NCBI GenBank assembly: GCA_964006375.1
Contig: OZ023265.1
Coordinates: 8,371,660 to 8,435,659, forward strand
DNA length: 64,000 nucleotides
Direction: 5' to 3'
From: Tillus elongatus
Lineage: Eukaryota; Arthropoda; Insecta; Coleoptera; Cleridae
Position numbers and translations under genes: made by a program. Below the pieces are notes generated by a model, which worked only from the letters and a program-made list of their open reading frames with translations, had not been told where the DNA came from and did no database searches. Position 1 is the stretch's first letter. Every line of letters starts with the position of its first letter. Below, in pieces: positions 37,994-50,496 of the stretch.

Positions 37994-39970
37994 TTCAACA
38001 ACACCCCACGAGAGCTCACAGCCTAAATACTATCGTACCGTGGGTGGCGACAAGGAGGAAAGAGGCAACTTGTTAATTCTGGACTTGAAGGTTCGAAGGA
38101 GAAGGAAAAACATGTGCCGGCAAGGAATTTCACAACTTGGAAGTCCTCTGAACAAAAGAGCGAGCATAACAAGATGTTCTATGTCTGGTGACCTGGACAG
38201 TTAAAGGGCGCATTCGCTCTATTCCCCTGGTAGATGTGTTGGGGGCCGCAGGTTGGACAAAAGCTCCTCTGAGCAGTGTACGTGCAGATATCTATAAAAG
38301 ATAGAGAGACAGGTGGGCAAGGGATGGCAGCCTTTGGGTTAGGGTAAGGTCACCAACAATGAGACGCATAGCTCTCTTCTGAATGGAGTCCAGGATAGCG
38401 AGTGTAGGAGCGGCAGCGGCACCCCAGATGTGGGAGCAGTATTCGAGGTTTGGCCTTATTTGTGAAGTATATAAGGTATAGAGATTAGCTGGTGAAAAGT
38501 ATTTGCGAGCCCGGAAGAGGAAACCTAATTTCTTAGCAGCCGCTTCTGCAATTGATGTGACACGTTGGTGCCAATTGAGATTTCGATCCACAGAAATGCC
38601 AACAAGTGAAAAGGACCAATTACTTTGAATAACTTGGTTGTTCATTCTGATGGGTCTAGGGCTGGTGTATCTCTTATGAGATAGAAAGCAAGACTGAGAT
38701 GTTTTGGAGTTGAATTGTACAATATTTCTACTTCCGCAGTCTAATATGTTTTGGAGATCCACAAAGACAGAGTCCTCCACGAATCTGCGATCCTCATCTA
38801 ATTGTACTAAAGAGACTTATTACTTTGAATAACTTGGTTGTTCATTGTGATGAGTCTAGGACTTGTGTATCCCTTATGAGACAGAAAACAAAACTGAGAT
38901 TTGGTGGAGTTAAATTGTACAAGATGTCTACTTCCCCAGTCTAATATTTTTTGGAGATCCACAGAGAGAGAACCCTCCATGAGTCTGCGATCCTCATCTA
39001 ATTGGGCTAAAGAGACAGGCTTATAATATTGTATATTTGAGTGGAGGGTGCTGTCATCCGCGTAACTGTGAACTGGGTTGGATGTGCTAGAGATGAAGTC
39101 ATTGATGTGGAGAAGAAACAAAGTAGGGGCTGAGTTGAGGGACTCTGGGGACAGTTTAGAGGAATGGCCATCCACGACAACAGAAATGCTCCGGTTGGAG
39201 AGGAAGTTTGCTGTCCAGGTATAGAGTTTTGGTGGTAGGCCATAGTCGTGCCAGACCTGGTCGCATGCTTTGGATATGTCTAATAGAGCGACAATCTGGA
39301 ATTCACCGTGTAGTTCCATAGACTTGCTCCAAGAATGGGTGACAAAGCAAAGGAGGTCGGCAGTTGATCTGCGCTGACTGAATCCATACTGTCTCGGTCG
39401 TGGATTAGACTGTGTTTTTCAAGAAATTTTAGTAATTCGGTGTTTATTTACTTTTCCATCACTTTAGAGGCGACTGAAAGGAGAGAAATAGGCATGTAGT
39501 TGCTAGGAAGCGCTTTGTATTCTTTCTTGGGGACGGGTTGTACTCGAGCAGTTTTCCAGTTACTAGGGAATATGCCTCTATTGTAAGATGTCAGAAACAG
39601 ACGAGTCAGGACAGGAGCAAGTTGTGGTGAGCATTTTTTGAGAACAATTGCTGGTATCTCGAGAAGACAGCATCTTTTGTACCTTTTTAGTTTTGAAAAT
39701 GATATCGGTCATTTTATGCGCGACATTGGGGATTGTTGGTGGTTGAACATTTTGAGGTGGGTAGAATTGCCAGCGAACAACGAGGCAAACAGTTCAGCCT
39801 TGTCCAGGGCGGTAGAAACAATTTCATCCCCTGAAACAAGAGGTGGCAACGTGCTCTTGCAGAAATTATTCCCAATAGATTTAGCAAAAGTCCAGAAGGG
39901 TTTGCTGCCGCTGGATCTTGAGAGTACTTTGTTTTTGATGTGGTTATTAAACGAGTTTTTTGCCTCAGAA
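37994..39970 (-). pseudogene. LINE-A copy A4 with an internal 200-bp duplication
   Basis: The 3' end (GGTGTTGTTGAAATAG, 37994) leads back through the C-terminus, thumb (IRPNLEYCSHIWG) and RT palm. SYADDSTLH is present near 39050, and motif A is damaged (LDISKACDQVWH). Motif B is lost (SSKLSPESLNSAPTLF). It continues into the RT N-terminus and linker, stopping at 39970 in CTCAGAAAG, where SINE-S sequence begins. A 200-bp segment (38620-38816, repeated 38820-39016) is duplicated in tandem. Multiple frameshifts. Confidence 0.9.
38620..39016. repeat. 200-bp tandem duplication in LINE-A copy A4
   Basis: TTACTTTGAATAACTTGGTT begins at 38620 and 38820; both copies run to CTAAAGAGAC (38816 and 39016). 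The copies differ at a noticeable number of sites, comparable to differences between separate LINE-A copies. Confidence 0.92.
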
Positions 39971-40055
39971 AGTGAAGTGAAACTGCTCCCTGGCTTCTGT
40001 GATTGCCCATAGTCGCGGAAATAGGCCGACGTTAAAGAAACAAAACACACATATA
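39971..40055 (+). mobile_element. SINE-S copy S4, 3' fragment
   Basis: GTGAAGTGAAACTGCTCCCT, CATAGTCGCGGAAATAGGCC and GACGTTAAAGAAACAAAACA match the SINE-S 3' part. The upstream part is replaced by the antisense 5' end of LINE-A copy A4. Confidence 0.88.
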
Positions 40056-40662
40056 TTTGTATAAATTTAAATGCACTTGTGTTGTATGTATGGTTTCCAG
40101 TCCTTCCTGCAAAGTTTGGCAACTGATTTACGTATGTAATTTCATGTCTATATTTTAGTTTGCATGTAGGTACCCACAGATGGCAATCTATTTTTAGCGT
40201 AACTTGCATACATGCATATCTGTCCAGTAAAAATAAATCTGATTCTATTTCAATTTTCGCCAACAAAGCGAAACATACACACCGATAAGTTAAAACAAAA
40301 CACCTTCGCTTCCACGATATCGGTGTTTGTTTTCGCCCGCTTATCTTAAGTACTCATGCATACACACAGGCGGCGTTATCAGATATAGTAGTCGAATTGC
40401 GCTGATCGTTATATCTTCAACGAACACACTGATATATTTACCGCGTGCCTAGTAATATTTACATTATAAATTCACTGAATTGGCGTAATTGGGTTAGCAT
40501 ATGTTGTTTCTTGGAAACAACTCATTTATCTATGACAGGAATTCACTTAGATTTAAAAAATCAACCTTGGAATTTATTATTAGTGAAAAGAGAAATGGTA
40601 AAAGGCGCGGGTTGCATTCGACGTTGACGAATGGTGAATATCGTGTTTGACTTTTAAGCAAT
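40056..40662. other. Unannotated stretch
   Basis: No supported feature. Confidence 0.3.
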
Positions 40663-40804
40663 CTCCTAGAACATTGTAAGATGTAAGACAAGGTCGCCAT
40701 CTATTTTATAACATTTTGTGTTATTTGGAGCTGTCGTGACAACATACTACTTAGTTCCGCACCGAGATGGCGACCCTGTCTTTCATCTCGCAATGTTCTA
40801 GGAG
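40663..40804. mobile_element. Small inverted-repeat element (MITE-like), 142 bp
   Basis: 40-bp arms, 40663-40702 (CTCCTAGAACATTG start) and 40765-40804 (CAATGTTCTAGGAG end), match at about 36 of 40 positions around a 62-bp spacer. No target-site duplication is evident. Confidence 0.7.
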
Positions 40805-41205
40805 GCTGGCTACCATAGCCGTTATACTTTATAGGTGTGTTCTCGCTGTAATTAGTATACCATACTGACGAGCTCTAATTAGAGCGAAACCGGTCTGCGG
40901 TTCTAATTATGGTGAGAATACATCTAGCCTTACATACATTGTCCCTATATTATAGAAGACGTATTTTTGCATTGTGATTTTGTGATTTTTTTAAAAATCA
41001 ACGACCCCCGTTGTCAAACGAAAGAGTAGGGCAAAAGTTTACAAAATTAGTCACACTAGAGTTTAGAGCAAAATATTTTCGATATGGCGTTTGAATAAAT
41101 CGATAAGGTAATACATTATTTTTCTCGAAAATTTGAGAAAGATTAAACACATTTTAAAGTTCATAATTGAATGTTATTTGATTCCGTGATAAGTTTTTTT
41201 CATTA
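40805..41205. other. Unannotated stretch
   Basis: No gene. A short palindrome, GCTCTAATTAGAGC, lies at about 40873. Confidence 0.3.
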
Positions 41206-43600
41206 CTTCAACAACACACCACGAGGGCTCACAGCCTAAATACTATCCTACCGTGGGGGTCGACACTGAGGAAAGATGCAATTTGTTAATTCTGGACTTG
41301 AAGGTTTAGTGGTTCGGAGGAGAAGGAAAAATATGTGCCGGCAAGGAATTCCACAACTTGGAAGTCCTCGGGACAAAAGAGTGGGTATAACAATATGTTC
41401 TATGTCTGATGACCTGGACAGTAAAAGGGTGCTCTGTTCCCCTGGTAGATCTGTTGGGTGCAGCAGGTGGAGGAACTATGGAAGAAAGCTCCTCTGAGCA
41501 GCGCCCGTGCAGATATCTCTAAAAGAGAGAGAGAGAGAGAGGTCACCAACGGCACGTCGGTGGGCAAGGGATGGCATCCTGTGGGTGGGGGTAGGGTCAC
41601 CGATGAGACGTATAGCTCTCTTCTGAATTGAGTCCAGGATAGCGAGTGTAGAAGCGGCAGCAGCACCCCTGATGTGGGAGCAGTATTCGAGGTTTGGCCT
41701 TATTTGTGAAGTGCCGTCCGCGTAATTTTGAACTGGGTTGTATGTGCTGGAGAGGAGGTAATTGATGTGGAGAAGAAACAAAGTAAAGGCTAAAGCTGAA
41801 CCTTGAGGGACTCCTGCATTAATTGGATACAGTTTAGAGGAATGGCCATCCACGACAACATAAATGCTCCGGTTGGAGAAGAAATTTGCTGGCCAGGTAC
41901 AGAGTTTTGGTGGTAGGCCATAGGCCGGAAGTTTGCTTTGGCTGAATGCTTTGGATATGTCTAGAGCGACAATTTGGGATTCACCGTATAGTTCCATAGA
42001 CTTGACTTCAAGAATGGGTGACAAAGGAAAGGAGGTCGGCAGTTGATCTACGATGACGGAATCCATATTGCTTGTCGTGGATTAGACTGTGTTTTTCAAG
42101 AAATTTTAGTAATTCTGTGTTTACGAGGCAAAAAGTTCAGCCTTGCCCAGGGCGGTAGAAACAATTTCATCCCCAGAAACAAGAGGTGGGAACGTGCTCT
42201 TGTAGAAATTATTCCCAATAGATTTAGCAAGAGTCCAGAAGGGTTTGCTGCCGTTGGCGCTTGAGAGGACTTTGTTTTTCATGTGGTTATTAAACGAGTT
42301 TTTTCCCTCAGAAGGAATGCGGACATAGCGGTTTCTTGCGTCGTTAAATGCTTGACGGTTTTCTTGACTGGGATTGTGTAGAAGCGTTTTGTGAGCTTTG
42401 ACCTTTTCAAGTCTGGCCTTGTCACAGGATTTAAAGAACTAGGGCTTTTGAGTGGCTGAAGAGGTTTTCTGTGTACGTGGAATAAATAATTTCATGCTGC
42501 TTGGATGATTTTGGTGACGTTTTCTGAGATATCAGAGGGGTCAGGATGAGAGAAGCAGACCGACGCCCATGGAAATGAGGAAAAGTAATCCCGCATTTCG
42601 TCCCAGTTCGCGGAGTTGTGGTGCCAAACGATACGTGGGTGTGATAACTGTGTGACCTCGGGTTGCATTGCGCAGGAAGCAGTGACCACGCCGTGGTCTG
42701 GGCGACCAAGGGGGCGGTGACTGATGTCTTATAGCATTCAGGTTTTCTAGTAAGAAGGAGATCCAAGGGATTTGAGCTGTTTGTTGGGATACGAGGAAAG
42801 TAAGTAGGTTGCTGAACCATTTTTTTTGTTCCCTCAGGGCTCGTCCGCGGCCTTGCCGCCCCGATAGCACCGCAACCCTTTTACTGAACCATACTGGCTA
42901 AAGAATTGTTGCCTGGAAATGCCTCCGCTGCTCTTCCTTGTGGATCGGTTTTTGAAAATTCTAGCCATTCCTTATTATGGACATTGAAGGCACCAAGAAT
43001 AGTGACCTCGGAGGAAGGATATTCAGAAATCAGATGGTCGGTTTTTCCAGAAAGGTAGTCGAAGAGCTGGACAAAGTTGTTGTCAGAAGATGACCGGTAA
43101 ATGCAACAGATGAATTTAGTCGCAGCCCTGAGAGCGAGTTTCAACCAAAGTATGTCTTTTCTTCCAGCAGGTTAGAATTTAGGCCACATATATTCGAGAA
43201 GGATATTTTAAATCTTGATGCCGGTGCCCCCTGTACATCCATCTCCCGGAGATTCGAATGGGGGGGTATTTTACCTCCGGAATCTTTTGTACATAGAGGA
43301 GCCATCATCATTTTAGTTTATAAGGGAAACCGACTCACACACCAGAACCGGAAACGTACGTTGGGACTTCACCGGCCCCTTGATGTAAGGGGTGGTACCT
43401 CCTCTGGCGTGAAAAAATCCTTTACTATCGCATAAAGGAAAAGTCTACTACCACCTACCCCCGAATAGTCGCCTTTTACGACAGGCACAGTGGACAGGTT
43501 TGCCGTCCTATGTTTGCGCTCTGTCTTTGAAGCAGATAAACATTCCGAAACCTGCCAGGAAAACTGATAAAGGAAGTTCAAAGCCTCGTCCGGCAAAAAA
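41206..43600 (-). pseudogene. LINE-A copy A5: longest 5' reach, several internal deletions
   Basis: The 3' end is at 41206 (GTTGTTGAAGTAATG). Compared with A2 there is a loss of about 390 bp at 41714 (thumb joined to the YADD side, with the catalytic box gone), a small loss near 41940, and a loss of about 375 bp at 42126 (RT N-terminus). The endonuclease half lies at 42430-43144: motif LGAFNVHNKEWL has Ala for the catalytic Asp of GDFN. The upstream minus strand (43150-43600) holds the region before ORF2, with CCTGTCGTAAAAGGCGACTA at about 43485, and probably the end of ORF1. A 63-bp LINE-B-type tail is inserted at 42821-42883. Confidence 0.88.
42821..42883 (-). mobile_element. 63-bp insertion of a LINE-B-type 3' tail with 9-bp target-site duplication
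   Basis: The insert is the GC-rich tail (GCTATCGGGGCGGCAAGGCC on the minus strand), then GAGCCCTGAGGG and an A-run. CTGAACCAT flanks both sides (42812-42820 and 42884-42892). Copy A2 has the uninterrupted site at 7370-7380. The source may be LINE-B or the SINE that shares this tail. Confidence 0.93.
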
Positions 43601-43719
43601 AAAATACAAAACGCAGAAAATTTGTCTGCGATTTAATCTTCCTCTCGGAATACTTCTTTACCTAAGACTCAGTATAAAAGCGGTGTTTTAGTAGAAAGTA
43701 TTTAGAATTTTTCATCCTG

Positions 43720-43848
43720 TGATGACTTTAACTTTGTTAGTGAAACGATCGTTGGGTATTTTAAAAGATGTGTTTTGGTGATTTGGGTTCTCCAAGTGTA
43801 CTTATCAGTGCTCCTCACAGGTTCCAATCTTCACTTAGTGGATTTGTA
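43720..43848. repeat. Repeat C, single arm
   Basis: TTAGTGAAACGATCGTTGGG, TTTGGTGATTTGGGTTCTCC and AGGTTCCAATCTTCACTTAG match repeat C copies at 21.3 and 61 kb. It joins SINE-S sequence at 43848. Confidence 0.75.
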
Positions 43849-43940
43849 CTGAAAAAGTGAGAGGGAAACCCTGAGAATCGTACCCAGTAGCCTTTGGTTC
43901 AGAGGCACACGTTCTCACCCCTGGACTACCAAGGCTCCCG
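43848..43940 (-). mobile_element. SINE-S copy S5, tRNA-like head only
   Basis: Minus strand: GGGAGCCTTGGTAGTCCAGG, then GTGAGAACGTGTGCCTCTG (box A region) and a weak box B (GGGTACGATTCTC). It ends at CAGTACAAATCC, where repeat C begins. Confidence 0.82.
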
Positions 43941-44768
43941 TAAAATATTAATGATACAATATCAATATGATTGCTTTGGGTTTGGTATAATTAGCCTTGA
44001 ACATGGTATCCATTGGCCACAGACTTTTGATTGCTGCACTGGAACAGTAGTATACTGCAGACATGAATTTGATAATTAGTTGTGGCAGAGAAGGCAACTA
44101 CTTGGTAACATAGGCAACAATATCGATATGTGCAGTGAAAAAACACTGCTGTAAGTTTCAACTACAACAGCTGCGAAAAAAAGTTATTACTAGAAATTTT
44201 CCTATCTAATGCCGTCTTTGCACGTCTCTTTAACAGCAGTAACATTTAGCTACAAAATGTTTTTATTGCAAGTAGTTTGATGTACGACGTATCAAATAAG
44301 TGTGGATACTTAATAACATCATGTTGAGAGATCAACTAACTACTTGAACAAGACCACCGGAATGTATCTTTTACAAGTGTTATCTGTGTATGTATAATGT
44401 ATAATGATGATGCATTCTCGTCTGTAAATTCTCAAGATTTTCTCAAGTTTATTTCTTCGTACTGTAATTTTTACAGTCCACTTGTAAAGGAATCCGTCTT
44501 ATTCTCACAGTAACAGTAAATACTCCAGTTACAGAATCTGGGATAATATATAAATCTGAAAGTGGATAAGTACAAAATTTTAATACGTATAACAGTAGCG
44601 AATTCCCTACGATCTTCGTATTGCTACCATACACAGAGTATGTATCTTGTTTACCAACTATACCACTGATCCGTATAGTATAAGTGATCTAACCAAGCAA
44701 AATTATGATCTCCGCTTTGTCTACAAATTCGATTTTCTTAAATTTGCAGGTGCGTTTAACTGAACAGC
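43941..44768. other. Unannotated stretch
   Basis: No supported feature. Confidence 0.3.
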
Positions 44769-44780
44769 AAGATATACCCC

Positions 44781-44987
44781 GCAGGCGCCGCCGTGGCCGT
44801 GTTGGCCAGTCGAGTAAAACAATTCGGACTCCGTGGACGACGGTTCGAGACTCACCGGCAACGGATGATTTTTTAAATCACTTCTGTCGTTGAGATCGAG
44901 CTTAGGGTGGAGGGTAATGCACATTAGGCCAAGGGCTGCAGTACTATCGGGGCGGCAAAGCCGCGGACGAGCCCTGAGAGAGAAAAA
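44781..44987 (+). mobile_element. SINE-B: tRNA-derived SINE with a LINE-B 3' tail, complete with target-site duplication
   Basis: The head has a box A-like TGGCCGTGTTGG (44794-44805) and box B GGTTCGAGACTC (44842-44853). The last 65 bp (ATGCACATTAGGCCAAGGGC, then GCAGTACTATCGGGGCGGCA, GCCGCGGACGAGCCCTGAG) match the LINE-B 3' end, followed by a short A-rich tail. The 12 bases AAGATATACCCC flank both sides (44769-44780 and 44988-44999). Tail sharing is the classical mark of a SINE that recruits its partner LINE's RT; that LINE-B is the partner is my inference. Confidence 0.9.
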
Positions 44988-45275
44988 AAGATATACCCCA
45001 GTGAAGATTTTATTTATGCAAAACAACAATGAATATTCTTTTGTTTTGTGATTTAAATGTTAGCTGTTTTTGTTTCGTAAGTGCTTCATTTATTTCTCAC
45101 AAATTTAATTGCACCAGCTGTACGCAAGGTGCAAATAAAACCGTCACACAGTAAACTTAACAATTTATCGAACTCAACGCATGTAACAACAGAAACTCTC
45201 CTAATTTATTTAGTTGTAATAGTCTAAAGTTGATGTATGTTATTATTTTCGTTACATACAGAGCACATAAATGGT

Positions 45276-46107
45276 TTTTTTTTTCATACAGGAAGGAGAA
45301 ATGCCTCATGCAGACCTCATTCACGACACCGTAATGCGTGGGATATCGAGGTACCGTGAGACTCGTACTTATCGTACTCCTACTCACTAAAACTCCCTTC
45401 CTGGGAGTACCGGAGTCCATACCTCCGTCGGAAAGATTTCACACAATGACTTTTTGGGTATGAATGTTTCCATTCTGTTTTTGCCACGAGGGCGTTAGCG
45501 GGTAAGCATAAGCTTTGGACGCTTATGCTTATGTGGAAGTTGCTCATCGTAGGCGGTGGCCCTACGGAGAAGAGCATTTGGGTGAGAAGCGGCTTTTGCG
45601 AACTGAGTTGTGGATAGTTGAGTTATAAACTCAAGTATCGAAGGAATTTCCAGATCAGAGTGAATCTGACAGGTTCGGACAAACCATGGAGCTCCGGTAA
45701 CCATTCTCAGAATTTTATTCTGGATGATTTGAAGCGTATTGATGTGTGTTGCGGTCGCTGTAGTACATGCAGGGGATGCAGAGGTCATGGCTGGCCGGAT
45801 TATGACTTTGTACATGAGCAATTTATTGTTCATGGGCAATTTGGAATTTCTATTTAGAAGTGGGAACAGCTTCGAGATGAACATCGAGACTTTTCGTCGG
45901 GCGTGTTGGATATGGGGGCACCATGTTATGTGTTTGTCGAGGAAAACCCCGAGGTATTTGGCGGAATCTTGCCAGGGAATTAGACGGTTGTCTAAAGATA
46001 CGTGTTCGTGAGGTGTGTGTCTCCTCTTGGAAAATGGGACTGCTGAACATTTATCGGAGTTTATGGCTAGACAAGATTCCCTATACCAGCCTTGCAGCTC
46101 GACTAAC
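45276..46107 (-). pseudogene. LINE-C: RT thumb/C-terminus and 3' UTR, a third LINE family
   Basis: Minus strand from 46107: LQGWYRESCLAINSDKCSAV, LIPWQDSAKYLGVFLDKHIT, PAMTSASPACTTATATHINT, ILRMVTGAPWFVRTCQIHSD, and RATAYDEQLPHKHKRPKLM before a stop at 45495. This is the RT thumb and C-terminus of Jockey-type elements, open for about 200 codons, 5'-truncated just after the palm. The 3' UTR has GGAAGGGAGTTTTAGTGAGT and GTACGATAAGTACGAGTCTC and ends in an A-run at 45276-45285. It is distinct from LINE-A and LINE-B. Confidence 0.88.
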
Positions 46108-46381
46108 AATTAATTACAGAATTAGTAGAATTGCCATTGAAACACATTCAATGACTGTTTCGATCTTATATGACGTCTAATGTTTAAGTTTCAAGATAAA
46201 AGAAACTGTTTTAAAATCATTTTTGTAGAGACTTGACTTGATTTTGTTTATATTTCTACTATATTATGCTACACTTTCAGTCTGAAACCACAGCAAAATA
46301 TATCTTGCTGTGCTAAAACTGTATTTGGGGCCGATCATCAAGCTACGAATAGAGTGTATTTTGAAAATTGATTGAATCACC

Positions 46382-46409
46382 ACCCTCCAACCCCCCACCC
46401 CACCCCCCA
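46382..46409 (-). other. G-rich strand with four or more G-runs
   Basis: The plus strand is ACCCTCCAACCCCCC and ACCCCACCCCCC. The minus strand has G-runs of 3-6 separated by 1-4 bases, which fits a G-quadruplex pattern. Conspicuous in an AT-rich window. Confidence 0.5.
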
Positions 46410-46478
46410 GTTAATTAACAATTACTTGGCAAATTTGTAATTTTATGTCATCTGTCATTTGCTATATTTGTGGCCGAG

Positions 46479-46511
46479 ATTCGCTACCATTACGCACTTG
46501 CTGCGTCCAGG
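46479..46511 (+). repeat. Solo HT terminus
   Basis: GATTCGCTACCATTACGCAC followed by TTGCTGCGTCC, the GCGTCC end of HT without the rest. Confidence 0.75.
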
Positions 46512-46543
46512 CTTTTTAACATGAATTTGAGATCATTTAAGAA

Positions 46544-47959
46544 TACAGGTGTTTCTAAATTGATGCGAAAAATTTTACAGGGTGACTCTTTGACGAAAAA
46601 TAAGGGATGTCTTTCTTATAAAGTTTTTCTTGAAACCCCTTCTCCTCCAAGTTACAGCCGTTTGAAATTTTGGCAAAAAAAAGTTTTCATTACATTTCTC
46701 CGTTATGGAATAATTTTAAAAAACGAAATTTTTCAGATGCATAAGGCTAACAAAATGACAGTTTTAAAAGGATTCTATAACCCTATAATGTTATCACAAG
46801 AGGGTAAAAAAACCTACCCTTACATTATTTTTTGTCAGTACTTTTTATTGTGTGTACCGTTTTCTGTTTAAAAAAATGATTTAGAAAGAAGGATTCATTT
46901 AGCAACTTTTTTATGTTTCGACATTTTCTCATAAAAATGTTAGTTTCATTACAAAAATTTTTTTATATTACTCAGATCGATGTCACATGAATTTACAGAG
47001 TGGTTGTTATTTGCTGAAAAAACAAGTACGTGGTAGGCTGTCAAATAACGTCATAATTACACTAATATGTTAATATGTATTGTTCTGGCTTTTACTAATT
47101 TCCAAAAATTCATAATAAGAAACAACAACTAGGCACTACTATTTAATAATTAATAATTAACAAACTAAGAAACGAAAAGAAATATTAACAAAATGTCAGT
47201 ACGTATAATCATAATAAATGTTGAAAATGCCCCCCTTCGGAGAGAGCGCATGACTAGTCTGTTTCTCATTGAATTTCGTATTCTATGAACAATACCGGGT
47301 GTGTTTCTTATAATATGCGATAATACGATTTCTGAGGTCATCGATGTTTGCAACAGGATTTGAATACACTAAGGTTATTTGTTCTAAGTGTTTAAGAAAT
47401 TCTCGATAGATTGACAGCAACCAGAACAATTAATATTAGTGTAATTGTGACGTTATTTGACAGCCTACCACGTACTTGATTTTTGAGCAAATAACAACAC
47501 TGTAAATTCATGTGACATCGATCTGAGTAATATTTTATTTTTTTGTGATGAAACTAACAATTTTATGAGAAAATGTCAAGACATAAAAAAGTTGCTTAAT
47601 GAATGCTTCTTTCTAAATCATTTTTTTTTAAATAGAAGACGGTACACACAATAAAAAGTACTGATAAAAAATAATGTAAGGGTAGGTTTTTTCACCCTCT
47701 TGTGATAACATTATAGGATTATAAAATCCTTTTAAAACTGTCATTTTGTTGGCCTTATGCATCTGCAAAATTTCGTTTTTTTTTTAAATTATTCCATAAC
47801 GGAGAAATTTAATGAAAACTTTTTTTTGCCAAAATTTCAAAGGGGTGTAACTTGGAGGAGAAGGGGTTTCAAGAAAAACTTTATAAGAAATACACCCCTT
47901 ATTTTTCGCCAAAAAATCACCCTGTAAAATTTTTCGCATCAATTTAAAAACACTCTGTA
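46544..47959. mobile_element. Foldback transposon with about 0.5-kb inverted arms (family D derivative)
   Basis: The left arm, 46544 to about 47090, is mirrored by about 47433-47959: both ends read TACAG(A)GTGTTTNTAAATTG inward, and internal landmarks pair (AAGGGATGTCTTTCTTATAA with its complement near 47890; TCAAATAACGTCATAATTAC with GTAATTGTGACGTTATTTGA). TA borders each end, fitting Tc1/mariner-type insertion. The 340-bp spacer holds a transposase C-terminus. This makes it a deletion derivative whose arms are long inverted repeats. Confidence 0.9.
47165..47420 (-). pseudogene. Transposase C-terminal remnant inside the foldback
   Basis: Minus strand: EQITLVYSNPVANIDDLRNR, then in another frame IRNTPGIVHRIRNSMRNRLV. 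This is the layout of the C-terminus of DUF4817-type transposases (VY..PV..ve.LR.RI, then a basic helix). A frameshift separates the halves. The DDE part is absent. It ties the foldback to family D. Confidence 0.68.
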
Positions 47960-48106
47960 TATCGACTGAGTATATACATATTTAACAATATTCTTCTATT
48001 GTCTTTATTGTGTCTGAATTACTTTTTGTGATATAGATGTATGATTTATTTTGATCATGGACTGTCTGTGAAGCCTGGCATGGAATTTAAGTTTTATGAA
48101 TTGTTT

Positions 48107-49098
<992 letters not shown>

Positions 49099-49110
49099 AG
49101 TTTTGTTTTA

Positions 49111-49972
<862 letters not shown>

Positions 49973-50496
49973 GGCTTTTGTATTATTGATTAGTAAATGA
50001 AATTGATGAAAACGCAATTACCACGTCCAGAATTTTATTAATTCTTCTTAAACATTGATGTATCTTGTACAATATTAATTTACCTGCCGTTATTTGTAAT
50101 AAACCTGACGTAACAGAAACGTTGTCATGTTCACAGCTATTATAAACTAGAACTATTCAAGTTTATAGAAGAAAGGTATCCACCACACAACACAAAAGTT
50201 AATCTGGAGATTATATCAGAACATGTGGTCACCTATCTCAAAGTCTTGTGTCATCCGAGTCGAAAATTCTTTTGTTGTGGGGTTACAAACCGCCAAGACA
50301 ACGCGATAATATCTCTGTTTTATTCTTTCAGTCCCTTCCTTTGCTTCTCCATTCAATATAAAAGATTCAGAGATCGTTCTATGTCTGACCGTTTATATCT
50401 AGAATTACAAGGTAAAAATCTATAAATTCTTTAGTTATTAGCATTCTGCTTAAATCCTGTTTTTATTTTTTAAGAAGAAAATTATTATCAGTAGTT
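49973..50496. other. Unannotated stretch
   Basis: No supported gene or repeat. Confidence 0.3.

Noticed and set aside
45618..45857. Plus-strand ORF with several Cys (RCSTCRGCRG)
   Set aside because: Antisense of the LINE-C thumb; the Cys pattern is a by-product.
46470..46871. 133-codon plus-strand ORF
   Set aside because: It lies in the left arm of the foldback; the mirrored arm does not keep the frame, so it is incidental.
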